Shown here one piece after another: positions 36,301 through 48,744 of a DNA stretch of 64,000 nt. The notes under the pieces were generated by a model. The model had not been told where the DNA came from and did no database searches. It saw only the letters and a program-made list of their open reading frames with translations. Position numbers and translations under genes: made by a program. Position 1 is the stretch's first letter. Every line of letters begins with the position of its first letter. The stretch covers positions 68,809,443-68,873,442 of the forward strand of contig NC_089230.1 in the NCBI RefSeq assembly GCF_963924675.1, read 5' to 3'. Origin of the DNA: Phocoena phocoena (Eukaryota; Chordata; Mammalia; Artiodactyla; Phocoenidae).

Positions 36301-37460
36301 TCTGCTGTTCTACTGTTTTATTAACTTTTAAAAAATAATGTAATTTATTTAATACACTATGCAGATTCATTACTTCCATACCAGTGTAAAGGTTACTGGA
36401 TATAGCAAAATTATTTCCTATAGAATCAATAATCTGATCATTAATTTACTTCTATTCTTTTCTCCTTCAACTTCTGGAAACATTATCATCATCCATTTTA
36501 AGTATATATCACTGCTTCAAAGAAAAAGCTAGAACTAGGGTTCACAAAAACCAAAGTGGAAGTCAGAAATCCAGTAACTGGAAAATTGAGAAAACTTCCT
36601 GGGAATGAATGTAGTATTAATAGAACACTTTAGTCAACTGTACAGCAATAGCTGCAGACATGTGGTAAATGTTATTAAAGACATGAGAGGAATCTTAAAA
36701 TCAGCAAAGCTACTGATTTTAAATATCCACAAGAAAATTCAAATATGAAAATATTAAACAGAATCAAATTCAGATGTCTACAAATAAACCATTTAACAAG
36801 TGAGCACAGCGAAGAAATTAGTCAAAACAGCACTTCTTTGTCTCCTTGTCTCAACAGCTCCAGTCCTCTGGGAGTGTGGGTGTGTTTTTCTTTTAACCCA
36901 ACCTCCTACTTGGGGAATTTTTTTTAAAAGATAACTCATGCCTGCCATTTGCTAATTTACCAAAAAAAAAAAAGACCAGGTGGAAATTTTTTGAGCAATA
37001 AATATGCCAATAACTTAATAGGATTGAAAAGTTATCACTTGATGTTTCCTGACTGTTTAAAGTATAAGAGATATTTAACTATGAAACACAATGACTCCAT
37101 TCCCTTACCTCAACAATTTTTGGGACCAGTGACTTTTAAGGACCACTACAACATAATTATAATCCCACTAGAATGAAAACCTGAATTTACAACCATGGTA
37201 TTTTTTTAAATACCAGAGCTACTTTCCATGGACTAGCAAGCAGGTGAACCAAATAGGCAATGTGTATAAGGCAGAAAGTACTGGTATTAATCTACATACA
37301 GTTTTTACGCTCAGTATGCACTTTATCTCATTTTAGCCCACTGCATCAGATAGGGTCAAACCAAAAACCTGGGAACCACACAGTAATTTGAACAGGGAAA
37401 GTTTCACATAAAGAATTATTAATTTTAACAGAGGAGTAACACATATAAACAAGTAAACAG
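33370..37460. other. Intron 1 sequence, about 4 kb, no gene seen
   Basis: Mostly AT-rich. Contains poly-A (about 35367-35382) and poly-T (about 36079-36098) runs. Only short, unconvincing frames (up to 75 codons). No SINE is present, which is a rare gap in this window. Confidence 0.5.
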
Positions 37461-37470
37461 CGCTCTAAAG

Positions 37471-38064
37471 CAGGGATCACCAACCTCCAGGCCACAGACC
37501 GGTACCGGCGCACAGCAGGAGGGGAGCGGCAGGCGGGCGAATGAAGCTCCATCTGTATTCACAGCTGCTCCCCATCGCTCGCATAACCGCCTGAGCTCCA
37601 CCTCCTGTCAGGTCAGCAGCGGCATTAGATTCTCATAGGAGCTCGGACCCTACTGTGAACTGCACGTGTGAGGGATCTAGGTTGCGTGCTCCTTATGAGG
37701 ATCCAGTGCCTGATGATCTGAGGTGGAGCTGAGGCGGTGATGCTAGCGCTGGGGAGCGGCTGCAAATACAGATCATCATTAGCAGAGAGGTTTGACTGCA
37801 CAGACACCATAATAAATCAACTGCTTGCAGACTCATGTCAAAACCCTACCAGTGAGTGGCAAGTGAAAACAAGCTCAGGGCCCCCACTGATTCTGCATTA
37901 TGGTGAGTTGTATAACTATTTCATTATATACTACAATGTAATAATAACAGAAATAAAGTGCACAATAAACGTGATGTGCTTGAATCACCCCTCCCCACCC
38001 CCATCCGTGGAAAAACACTCTGCACGAAACCGGTCCCTGCTGCCAAAAAGGTTGGGGACCGCTG
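37471..38064 (+). mobile_element. Charlie3/MER1-type hAT non-autonomous transposon (long copy)
   Basis: Starts CAGGGATCACCAACC and ends GGTTGGGGACCGCTG. The 8-bp target duplication CTCTAAAG / CTCTGAAG (37463-37470, 38065-38072) has one mismatch. The interior includes CACCTCCTGTCAGGTCAGCA and GATCTGAGGTGGAGCTGAGG. It contains no transposase. Confidence 0.9.
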
Positions 38065-38072
38065 CTCTGAAG

Positions 38073-39187
38073 AATCCCCAAGAACTGAGAGAGTACCAGA
38101 AGGAAAAAAACAAACCTGAAGGAGGGCTCTTCCCCAAAGCTAGGGTTTGGACCTTGTTGGAGAAGGTATGGTTACAGCCTACTGGAATCGCAAAGAAGTT
38201 TGCCAGGTTAGGTTGCCTGGGCCTAAGTGGCCGGTAGGTGAGTCTGCAAAGAGAGCTGAGGACCTGCTTGCAAGCAGTACCTGCGTGGGGAGGGCCACGG
38301 AAACAACCTTGTACAGCTCAAGCAGCTGCACAGGGAAAGTGGGGTGCTGGTGGCCGGGGTGTGCAATGTCCGTGACAGAACTGTGGTGAGGCAAGTCACA
38401 AAGTCGGGGCTGGGGCTGTGAGCTCACGAAGAACCTGTCCACTCGGGGCACTCATCTGGGGCAGAGGACCACTGAATGTCCTCCTATATGTGCCACTAGC
38501 AGTCATGCAGCAGCAGCAGCAGCAAGAAACACAAACAGAAGCCCCTTCTTTGTGTAATGGCCCTTCAGCATCCTCTACTGACACAGCTTAACATTGATCA
38601 ACAGAGAAATGCTTAAAGGGCCAAGCTCCAATACCACAGAGCAAGTAACAGTTGATTCAGAGCTAAGAGAGAATCTGGTAACAGGCACACTCAATACTCA
38701 GGGATGTTCATAAAGGGTAAAGCATGACAGAAACAATAAACTGGAAATACACATTACATTAAATTTGCCTAAAAGACAATATGAAAAAAATTCTGATTGG
38801 GTCACTGCTGTCATTTCTCCAGTACACTATGAAAATGGGGAAAATAAATCAGCACTCATTTAATAACATATCTCAGAAACTTCAGCTACTCACAGCACTA
38901 TAAACCAGAGGTTTCCAAACAGAGTATAAAATGCGGTAGAGAGGGGGAAAAAACTGTTCCTATGAAATCTATCTAAAACAAACTTTATAATTTAACAAAC
39001 AGACTCAAATAACTATATAAGCTGAAATAATATGCGCGTGCACACGGGTGTGAAATTTATGAGACATTCCCATACTAAGGGTTCCTATTCAAATGTTTAC
39101 TGGTAGGATACCCAATTCAAAGCAGCTTAAAGACCGCTGATGACCTACTTTTCCCCATGGATTTTAGGCACCTCTTTACACCATATA
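38073..39187. other. Intron 1 sequence, no gene seen
   Basis: The first 500 bp are less AT-rich and carry frames of 60-90 codons on both strands without any recognisable domain. A (GCA)6 run lies at 38507-38524. Confidence 0.45.
38507..38524 (+). repeat. (GCA)6 trinucleotide repeat
   Basis: Six perfect GCA units in noncoding intron 1 sequence. Confidence 0.9.
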
Positions 39188-39201
39188 AAAAGACCAAACA
39201 T

Positions 39202-39402
39202 GGGCTTCCCTGGTGGCGCAGTGGTTGAGAGTCCGCCTGCCGATGCAGGGGACATGGGTTCGTGCCCCGGTCCGGCAAGATCCCACATGCCGCAGAGCGG
39301 CTGGGCCTGTGAGCCATGGCCACTGAGCCTGCGCGTCCAGAGCCTGTGCTCCACAATGGGAGAGGCCACAACACTGAGAGGCCACATACCGCAAAAAAAA
39401 AA
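39202..39402 (+). mobile_element. CHR-type SINE, short form
   Basis: Complete short form. Flanks AAAAGACCAAACA / AAAAGGCCAAACA are a target duplication with one mismatch. Tail is short (about 11 A). Confidence 0.92.
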
Positions 39403-39414
39403 AGGCCAAACACA

Positions 39415-40300
39415 ATACAAATGCAGTTTTTTCCTTAATCCAATGAAATAAAGAATTGATCTTAGTTATATTTGGAGATTAGTAACAGATTTCTTCAACA
39501 AGTTGCCCTCATTGTAATTTATAAATATGTACTGATTACCCTTAAAAGACCTATACATTACTCAAAGAAATTCAAAACTAATAAGATTCTCACTACTACT
39601 AAACAAATAACTTTACTTAACACATTATTAAATAAAACTATTACTCAAACTCCACTACAATAACTGCTTATATTCATTGCTCTGCTCTCCTGAGGTTTAG
39701 TTTCAAATGATTAAATTTTACTATTGTAAATTATCTTTGTGCCCTAAAACAAATTTCAACAATTAACACTTATATATTCCTCCCAAAAAGAAAAAAAAGT
39801 TTTACTTAGTTTGGGTTTTGCTTTTGTTTGTTTTTTAAAAATTAAGTCTGAGTTAATTGACTTGGGCTACTTTACTTCTCCATGCCTCAGCAGTCTCTCA
39901 TATATAGGGAGAGTAACCACCTACTTCAGAGGGTTGTTGAGGATTACAATGAGTTCATCTCTCTCAACCTCTCTCTCCCTCTCAAACACACACACTTACA
40001 CTTAACAGTTCCTGGCACACAATCAGCATTTAATGAACGCAAGCTATTAAGAGAGCTGCTACTTATCATTCATTCATGTTTGCTTTATAAAAACTATACA
40101 TATTTGGTCCAACTGAATCCTTGCCTTGAACACAGAAACCCAATGTCAGAATTGAGATGAAACAACTGTGGTCAGAAGAAACCTAATTTCAGGAAGTAAT
40201 GGCCTCTTATGAGCACAAAATTCACCCCACATTTAAAACCAGCCTATTCAAGCAAAAAAAGAGGAGACAACCATTTAACAGATTTAATCACTTATTAAGC
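39415..40300. other. Intron 1 sequence, no gene seen
   Basis: AT-rich; MIR-like words at about 39860-40040 (TACTTCTCCATGCCTCAG, GAGGATTACAATGAG) suggest a further diverged MIR. Confidence 0.4.
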
Positions 40301-40449
40301 CATGGCCCCTGCTTTTAAGAAGCTCCAGTTTGGGGAGAGGGCGAGGAGACAATCTTAATATAGAAAAACTATGATAAAAGCCAGAAAAAATACAGTTCAA
40401 TAAGAAGGATGGGGAATATGCCATTAAATCCATTTAGGAGTATAAGAAA

Positions 40450-41800
40450 GCCTCATGAAAAAGATAATAATACCTCATAATCTCATCACAGATTGAAGGA
40501 AATAAATATGGAGAAATGGGGTTGATAAAAGAAGGAAATCCTAAAGGGGAAAGCTGGAGCCAAAGCACAGAGGTGAGGGAAGTTATGTAAACTGTAGTAT
40601 AAGAACAGACTACAAACCCCTAAGGCTCTATATAAAAAAGAAATGAAGAGATATGGCTGCCAATCAGCCAGGCTGGCATCCTAGGTGTCATGTCATGAAA
40701 GTCCCTGAATGTAAGGCTAGTGAGCTTGAATTTTATTTTTCATGGAACAGCATTTTATGTAGTGCTTACTAATGTGGGGGGTGCTGTGCTGATGCCTCAT
40801 TTACCTCACAATACTACGATCCTCATCTAATAGGTTAAGAAACTGAGCCCATAGTCAGTAAACGGTAGAGCTGGGATTTCAACTCATGGTGTTTGAGCTC
40901 CTCCACATTGTGCTACCTTCTAAAAGTCTTTAAAAATATGATATCCAAGCTTTAAAAAGATAACATAATCTTAGCGACAATGTAGAAGAAGATAGATTAG
41001 TGGAGAGAATGGAGAACAGAAAAGTACCTTCATGAAAAAAATGTTTGTTGTATTTTTTGTTGTAAGAAACTAAGTGGCTATAATAGCATATCAGATCTAA
41101 CTAGAGAAGGATACAGGAAACAGTGCATGAAAAAAATTGACAGAACTCAGTGACTGGGCTGTGGAGGTGAAAGGTGGCGCTAAAAATGACTCAAGATTTC
41201 AAAACCTAAGTTTGAGGGGGAAGGGAGGAATGTCACCAATACCAACAGGCTTTCTTTTTGGTGAGGAGTGGGGAGTGGAGAGCAAAGTAGATGAGTTCAA
41301 TTTCAGTCTTGTTTAATTAGAAGTACCTACTGAACTCACGAGGAAGAGTTCCACAGGTGGCTGGAAGCAGGAGTCAAGAGCTAAGAAGAGTGGCAAGGTC
41401 CAAGAGAATGGACCCCTGGAAATCCTATCCAGAGTGAGTGACAGGAGATGCTGTCAGAGTGGATGCCTGCTGAAGATTAGTATGTGAAGCACGACTGTCA
41501 ACCAGGGCTCAGGAGCCACTTTCTGATTAGAGTCCTGTCTCAGATATGTTGATGAGATGGGGAAAATGGTTGAGGGTCATTAATGAAGAGTGAAAGGAAG
41601 AGAAGAACACTGAGGAAATGCCACCAAAAAATTCAGAAATGTTGTATCTACTCCGTTTAAATATATTAATACTAGCTAATAATTACCATGCATTTCCAGC
41701 GGTGAAAGGAAGAGTCAGTGAAGACGACTAAGGAGCAGTCACAAAGGTAGGAGAATCAGGAGAGCAGTGTAAATAAACTGAAGGGAGATGAACTTAAGAT
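40450..41800 (+). repeat. Ancient interspersed repeat of unassigned family, split by MIR
   Basis: Text on either side of the MIR at 40747 (AAAGCACAGAGGTGAGGGAA; GAACTCAGTGACTGGGCTGT; GGTGGCTGGAAGCAGGAGTC) resembles a widespread old mammalian repeat, but I cannot name it with confidence. Confidence 0.35.
40747..40922 (-). repeat. MIR element
   Basis: Antisense MIR: TATGTAGTGCTTACTAATGT, CTCATCTAATAGGTTAAG, GGTAGAGCTGGGATTTCAAC. Confidence 0.7.
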
Positions 41801-43149
41801 GGGGTCACAAACACTTTTAAATGCCAACAGAGGCTGAGCAGGCAGCCACTTCAGCCTGTAGCCATGCATGAGTCCAATATTGCCCGATCTTCTGATTTTC
41901 CAGGAAAAGCCAAACACTCTCATTTCAACATGAAAGCTTATGATTTTTAAAATGCTAACAATTAAATTTTATTAAACACAATATGCAGGTATATGAAATA
42001 GTCTGAGCTGCTGGATTGCTACTTGGGTCTAAATTTAATAAAGTATTACAAATATGCCAAGCAGTGACCTTCAAAAGAGTGTCTTCTCCAGTGTGGTGAG
42101 GGGTAGAATCCAAACTGCAACAGAAGGTAAGAAATAAAGGCAATGTACAGGGTACTTTTCCAAAGACGTCTGGCAAGAAAGACTAGAAAACAAGAGTTAG
42201 AGAAAGACATTTTTAGGATAGGAGACATCTCATATGTGGAGAGAAGGGGTCAGAGAAAAGGGAGAAATCTGAAGACATGATCAACATAGCAAAAAGATGA
42301 GAAAGACACACACACCCATCTCTGTAGGCTAAAGGACAGAAGTGATGGAAAGAAAATTGTGAAGAAACAGGAAAGTGGAAAGGTTCTTTGAGAAGGTGCA
42401 CAGACGAAAAGATCCACTTGCCAGGGAACAGCCACTTCTTTGGAAACCCAAGGAAGAAAATAAAAGATCTAGAGAAAACATGAGATGAAGATTTGAGGGA
42501 ATATATAAGATGGCCGAATTAAACGTAAGCACTAAGTATATCTGTGGGACTGTTTCATGCATAAGTTTCACTATTATTTAATATTTATTGTTTCTCTGAT
42601 AAGGTACAGTTTCTCTATTTAGACATTCACATCAGTGTCACGCTTCCAGAGAAGCAAATTTATTTTAAATCTTAGGTACCAAAAAATGAGTTTATTTAGT
42701 GTGCCTTGGTATGTAAAACAAAAATAAGCAGCACAATTAAACGTCTTTAAAGATAAAATATATTAAAGTCTTCAGTGATGGCTTTATTATGCCTCTAAGA
42801 CAAGAACATTCATTATCTTTTGGGAGAGTGTAGAAAAGCAGTAGAATGAGGGAAAATAAGAAAAAAGAACCATTTGAGAAGAAAATAACAGCAGAAGAGA
42901 ACTCTGCTTGAACTCCCTTTACAACCCCTGGCAATAGCATTGTTATTTTCTGGATTAGTACTGTACTTGTCAAACTGTTCTGCAGCAGTAACTTTTCTGT
43001 TTTATACATAAGATTTCAGGTAAGACTTTGGGGGGGAAGGAAAAGGGAGTTCCCCTTGTTTCTTTTTTAAGTTTGATAAACTAAAGAGTATTTTACTAAG
43101 ATTAATATTTGTTTATGAGAGAAAGTTTCAGACCTAGTCCTTGTAAATG
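41801..43149. other. Intron 1 sequence, no gene seen
   Basis: Several minus-strand frames of 60-90 codons, without domains or splice support. No definite repeat. Confidence 0.45.
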
Positions 43150-43350
43150 TATTAATAGCTAACATTTGCTGTGTGCTTCCAGCATCATAATATGCAAAGT
43201 GCTCAACAAACATTATATCTTAATCACACCAGCTTTAAGGCAGATATTATTCTTACCTCCAGTCTAGATAGAGATGAGCACAAAACCAAGCCTGAAATCC
43301 CACAGAAGTAAGGGAGCTAGAATTCTAATCATAGTTCAAAATCTATACTT
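43150..43350 (-). repeat. MIR element
   Basis: Antisense MIR: AGCTAACATTTGCTGTGTGC, then TTAAGGCAGATATTATTC and GGGAGCTAGAATTC. Confidence 0.65.
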
Positions 43351-44318
43351 TTAGTTACTAGGTAAATACTAGCTTTTCTCATCCCAGCCTCTCAAATCCC
43401 AGGTTTAAAATTTTGGACAAAGGAAAGATTTTAATTGCAAAGCCAATAATCTTCTCCTGGCACATTCACACACATTGAGTAATCTGCATGCCCCCCGTGA
43501 CAAAAAGACCTTTCATAAATTATTATAAAATCTAATCCTGCCTTCTCTAAAATGTAGGCTTTAAACAAGCTGGTTAATCAGTAATCTAATGCTATTTTCA
43601 AAATGACAATAATAGATGACTTCAAAATGATAGAATTATTAATGTAATAACATTATTCTAGGTCACTATCATGTATAAAACATCAAAGGTGTTTCCAAAG
43701 TAGTCTCTAAATGTAAATGAAAATGTTACTTTATACAACAACAATCGTTTTAAATAATCATGCCTTTGATCCATTCTTATACCAACAACCAGCAAAAGTC
43801 TGTAGCATCTCCATGTCAAGGATAAAAAACAAAAACAAACAAACAAAAAACCCCAGAAAAGTCTTAAGTAGCATGCCAAAGGTCACAATAAACAAATTCA
43901 TGAAAATTAAAATTGGTGTCCTTAGAATTCCAACACTTTTAATCTACAGTATCTAATGAGCTGTCAAGCAAAGTATATATGAAAGAATCTGGAGGGTAGG
44001 TTTTCTTCATCAACTAAAACAAGATTTATAAAAGATAATTCGGTGAGGAGGGGCACCAAACACCACAAATGTTTTCATTCAAGATACGTAAATCCTCAAA
44101 GGTCTTCTGGTGTTAAAAATAATTTCTCTTTAGGCAGCATTTACAACATCAGATTGCCTTTTCAGAAACACTAAATAGGTCACGATATTAAATATACTAG
44201 GTCCGACTCATTCTTGCCAACATATTCAGTTTTACGTACTAGAGTTCATTCTGAATTACTAAGGAGCAACAGTTATGACAAGCACTCAGAAACCCTTCCT
44301 AGAAAATACCTTCACGCA

Positions 44319-44391
44319 GGGAATTCCCTGGTGCTTTCACTGCAGGGGAGTGGGGCGGGGGAGGTTCAATCCAAAAAAACAAACAAAAAAA
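44319..44391 (+). mobile_element. Internally deleted CHR-type SINE fragment
   Basis: GGGAATTCCCTGGTGCTTTC, then CACTGCAGGGG, then GAGGTTCAATCC and an A-rich tail. It looks like the ancestral short SINE class (compare 60081, 60517, 63145) with part of the tRNA-like head missing. Confidence 0.6.
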
Positions 44392-45341
44392 ATGACTGGG
44401 ATGGGGATCAAGTCAATTACTTACTACCTCTGAATTTAGATTACCTCTTTCTAAATGTAAAATCTGTATCTAGGAGTGATAAACTTAAAACATAACATTG
44501 CCTATACGTCAGGCATCAATAAGGATGCCAAATGTTCCACACGAATATATTATCCATATATTTGAAATTCATTTTTTAAAGAACTGCTTCATTTTAGCCA
44601 TTAAACCATATATCTCAGTCTTCCTAAACAAATGCCTAATAAAACTGAACATTTTCTGATAAATCAATGTCATACTGAACAAGTATTATATAGCAATGAT
44701 GAGGCCCTAAGAGTCAATTTGGGTAAACAGATATTTAAACAGACTAAACGCTTTTTAATCCTATGATCTCACAAGTCTTCAGATTAAACAATTCATTGTT
44801 AGTAAAGCGTAACAGTGCCTGTTTTGAACATTAATTCTCTTCCTCTTCAATCTGTTTGGTCTAGACTCTAACTCCAAGGTTCACCCTCACCCCAAACAAA
44901 GCATGAGCAAAAATCTTGTCTTGATAGTTGGGGACCTCCTATTTGAACCCAAAGCCATTTGACTTTTCACTGCATAACACTGCTCCTCTGAACAAAGTCA
45001 CAAAGGCAGTAAAATGAGGAATGAACAATTTAGATGGAGCAGAAAGTTCCTGCTGAACAGTGAAAATATTTTTAAAAAGTAAACAATAGAGCACGGAGAC
45101 CACTGGGCTCAAGCTTAAATTTGGATTTGATCCTATGTACCAGTATTTCTCAAATTGATTCCATGGACATATGCTGGGTTTTTAGCAGTCATTTAAATTT
45201 AAAATTGTATTTTAATTTTGATGCTCCTCATAAATAAAACTATGAATTTTCTGAATCAACTAGACTAGAAGGCCACCTTACAACTTAGGAGTACCTATGT
45301 TTGTGCTTATTACTGAATTGAGCCCATTGACTCCCTATAAG

Positions 45342-45593
45342 CAGTGTTTTCCAATTTCTTGGTTATGACGTATGAATGGATCATAAAATCAAGAGCAGCT
45401 TTTAAAAACAATAACAGTAAATGAAAATAGAATGCATCACACACAGTAAAGATAAGTATTTTTTTGTGATAATTTTTTCAGTGGACAACTAAGTGGCGAC
45501 GTAAAAAAAAAGTTACATCTTACTCTGAGCTGCGTAACTCTAAAGTCTACAGACTCTCTTGGGTTTCTGCAAACACAAATTTGAGAAACACTG
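45342..45593 (+). mobile_element. hAT-like MITE with visible inverted termini
   Basis: CAGTGTTTTCCAATTT at the left pairs with AAATTTGAGAAACACTG at the right (imperfect inverted repeat of about 16 bp). 252 bp, no coding capacity. Flanking 8-bp target copies are not convincing. Family not assigned. Confidence 0.5.
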
Positions 45594-46139
45594 TCATGAG
45601 TACTGGACTGCCACTGAGGTAGAAGGATAAAAGCAGGATGTTGGGGGAATTTCACAAACTGAATGGAAGGTTAAAAGCAAGTTCATCAGTTAAAAGGAAA
45701 AAGAAGTTCAAATATTAGGACAAGAACTAGGATGTTATTACTAAACTGTACAAGGTAGAGACAACACAAAACACCACATACAGACCAGGTTTAATATTAA
45801 GGTAAAGAACCATGGCAAATAAGAAGTTGTTCCACAAACTTTCCAAAGTTACAGTGATGGAGTGGGATGCCCTTCTTCTATTTGGAAATTTAAATTAGAA
45901 AGCAGGAATAGAAATGCCTTTTGCCAATCAAGGAGAAAAGGAGTAATTGGATGTGCTTTGATGACAGAATATGTATGACAAGAAAGAAAGCAGAGGTGGG
46001 GCTATAGAAACAAAAAATTAAAATCTCACCCAATAAAGTGCCCGGAATTGCACTGGAGAATAAACAGAAGTGGGATATGTCATAGACTGTTATAAAATTG
46101 CTCCCTGAAGCATCACATCTCCCTGTACCCACGAAGAGG

Positions 46140-46500
46140 CTGGGTATGACTACTAGACGCAATGGGACAATGGCGAACATGACACAAGCAGAGGCTTGAA
46201 AAGCAGTTGTGCTACAGAACTGGCTTTCCTGTTGCAAAGTAAAGAAATTCAGGCTACGTTACTAGAGGGTAAGAGTGGAGCAGAGATGAGCCAACTTAAC
46301 TGGGGCCCCTCAACCAATCCACCAACCACAAGACATATGAGTGAGACCATCTGGGATCATTCAGCCCCAGACAACCTACCAGCTGACTGCAGAACGACCC
46401 AAAAGACCCATAGACTTGAGAACAGTAATAAAAAAGGCTGTTCTTTTAAAGCCACTGTGTTTTTGAGTAGTTTGTTACATGGCAGTAACTGACACAGGAT
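46140..46500 (+). mobile_element. MaLR-like LTR remnant (MLT1-type)
   Basis: TGACACAAGCAGAGGCTTGA near the start and TTTAAAGCCACTGTGTTTTT...GTTTGTTACATGGCAGTAAC at the end resemble mammalian MLT1-type LTRs. The 98-codon frame across it is a shadow. Confidence 0.5.
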
Positions 46501-46504
46501 ACTT

Positions 46505-48265
46505 CAAGAAAAACCAAAGGCTCTAACATTCTGAACTTTTTAAAATTTCAATGCCTCAACCTTGGAAGGGTAAGTCTTTAAGAAATGTAACCATATATTA
46601 TCTATGCTTACAGGATCAGTTAAAATTCCTTGGTTTGGATCTTAAACTCTAAGTCTGGTTCTAATCTACCTTTTCTATCCTATTTTTCATCCCAACCCAT
46701 GACATTTTTCTCCAAGATGCCAGTTTGAAAAGTTGTTCCAGATCTCTGAGGTTTATTCCCATCCTTCCCACTTTAGTTATCCACATTCAAGACCCAATGT
46801 AAATAGTGTTTTCCTTTCCTTTCCTTTCAATTTTTAGCTAGTGTAATTTTAAAATGCTCTAGTTTTCTTAATTCACACTCTACTTATTGTATTAATCACT
46901 AGATACTTTACTATCTAATAGTATTACTTGCTTAACTATTAATATATGTACCAGATTTTGTAAGCTCTATCCATGCCATAATTCTCCATAGCTCCCTTAG
47001 TGCTCCCATATAAGAGGAATTTCAATATGTTTAAAATAAATTAAGATGTAACTGATTGAACTTTAACAAATCTTCTTGGCTAAATATATGTAAGGTGGGA
47101 AAAGGTAACATTTTTTCCTATGAGGTGCACTGTGCAACTCTAAATGATAAGAGAAACAATGAATCAAGAGGCTCTCCTGGAAAACAATAAATAGCTAAAA
47201 GTTACACAGTGTGTCTGACAAACACATTAATAAAAAGTAAACTTTCCATTTTATAAGCAAGGCTACTCACACATTGATTGGTTTATGAACTGAATTTACG
47301 TGTGGGAGTTGGGAAAAATAAGGTAATTTCTCAACTTTGACAGAATCTCCAGGAAAATAAGTACAGCAGCAGTTTCATACAGTTAAGACCATACATTTTC
47401 AAAAATCCTTGGTTTTGCAGATTAGTCATATAAAATATCATGAATGGCAATTGCAAAATACCTCTTCCCCCATTTTAATTTAGGATCAAGAAGTGTTAAG
47501 AAGGAGGCAAGAAAAATTGGTAAAGTTTTCCTTTGCTGAAACTGGTATAAGTATATTCTGGAAAGCAGAATTTAATATCTCCAGCATGCAATCATACTAA
47601 TTATGAACACTTAACAAATTATTTCCCCTGGGCATTACCTAAACTTTTAAAGTTTAAATGACTTATTACTCCCTCAATACCTAAAGTAATTATCACTAAT
47701 TAACAAGCAAGCTATCTTATCTTCTGATTTGAAGTGACCTACAAATTAACTTAAGATGGTCTCTAATAATCAAAAGAAAGTCGAGTTTCTCAAGGAAAAT
47801 ATTTAAGTATTTTCAAAATTTTTGCCTCTACCATTAAAGCTAAGCAAAACATGCAGACAAACAAAAGAATCAACTTGTATCAAACAGATGAAAGAAATAT
47901 ATACAAAGATATACTGTAACTGCATAATTTAAACAGTAGTTCTCAACAGTTTTAATTTCATTTGTTTCTTATACCAACAAGGCACTAAACACAGTTAATA
48001 AAGGCATTAAGGTCTATGTCAAATCCTACCTTTTTAGTAAAGCCTTCTGTCTGATAACCCAGCCTGATGTGCTTACTACCTATTCTGAACTCTACTGAAA
48101 TTACTACACACAAAATTAACTTACTCTTCTAAATAACCACCAACAATTAACTGATTAATTAGACACAGCTGCAGACTAGAATTATTACACAGTTTAAAAC
48201 AGAAAGCCATAGATTTACGTGGGCAGCTACAGAATGATCTCAAAGATACCTTTTTTTGGTGAAGA
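46505..48265. other. Intron 1 sequence, no gene seen
   Basis: AT-rich, without recognised exons or clear repeats. Confidence 0.45.
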
Positions 48266-48281
48266 AAAAAGATGCAGTATA

Positions 48282-48485
48282 GGGCTTCCCTGGTGGCGCA
48301 GTGGTTGAGAGTCTGCCTGCCAACGCAGGGAACACGGGTTCGTACCCTGGTCCGGGAAGATCCCACGTGCCGCGGAGCGGCTGGGCCCGTGAACCATGGC
48401 TGCTGAGCCTGCGCATCCGAAGCCTGTGCTCCGCAACGGGAGAGGCCACAACAGTGAGAGGCCCGTGTACCGCAAAAAAAAAAAA
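48282..48485 (+). mobile_element. CHR-type SINE, short form
   Basis: Complete copy with A tail. AAAAGATGCAGTATA flanks it on both sides as a perfect target duplication. Confidence 0.93.
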
Positions 48486-48537
48486 GATGCAGTATACAGT
48501 ATGTCTTGATTTTTTAATTAAAAAAAAAAAGAGAGTA

Positions 48538-48736
48538 GGGCTTCCTTGGTGGCGCAGTGGTTGAGAGTCCGCCTGCCGATGTAGGGGACGCAGGTTCGTG
48601 CCCGGGTCCAGGAAGATCCCACATGCCGCGGAGCGGCTGGGCCCGTGAGCCATGGCCACTGAGCCCGCGCGTCTGAAGCCTGTGCTCCACAACGGGAGAG
48701 GCCACAACAGTGAGGGGACCGCGTGCCGGAAAAAAA
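48538..48736 (+). mobile_element. CHR-type SINE, short form
   Basis: Second copy in the same orientation only about 50 bp after the previous one. Head GGGCTTCCTTGGTGGCGCAG, tail short. Flanks AAAAGAGAGTA / AAAAGAAGAGTA. A 282-codon minus-strand frame (48240-49088) spans both SINEs and is a shadow. Confidence 0.92.
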
Positions 48737-48744
48737 AGAAGAGT

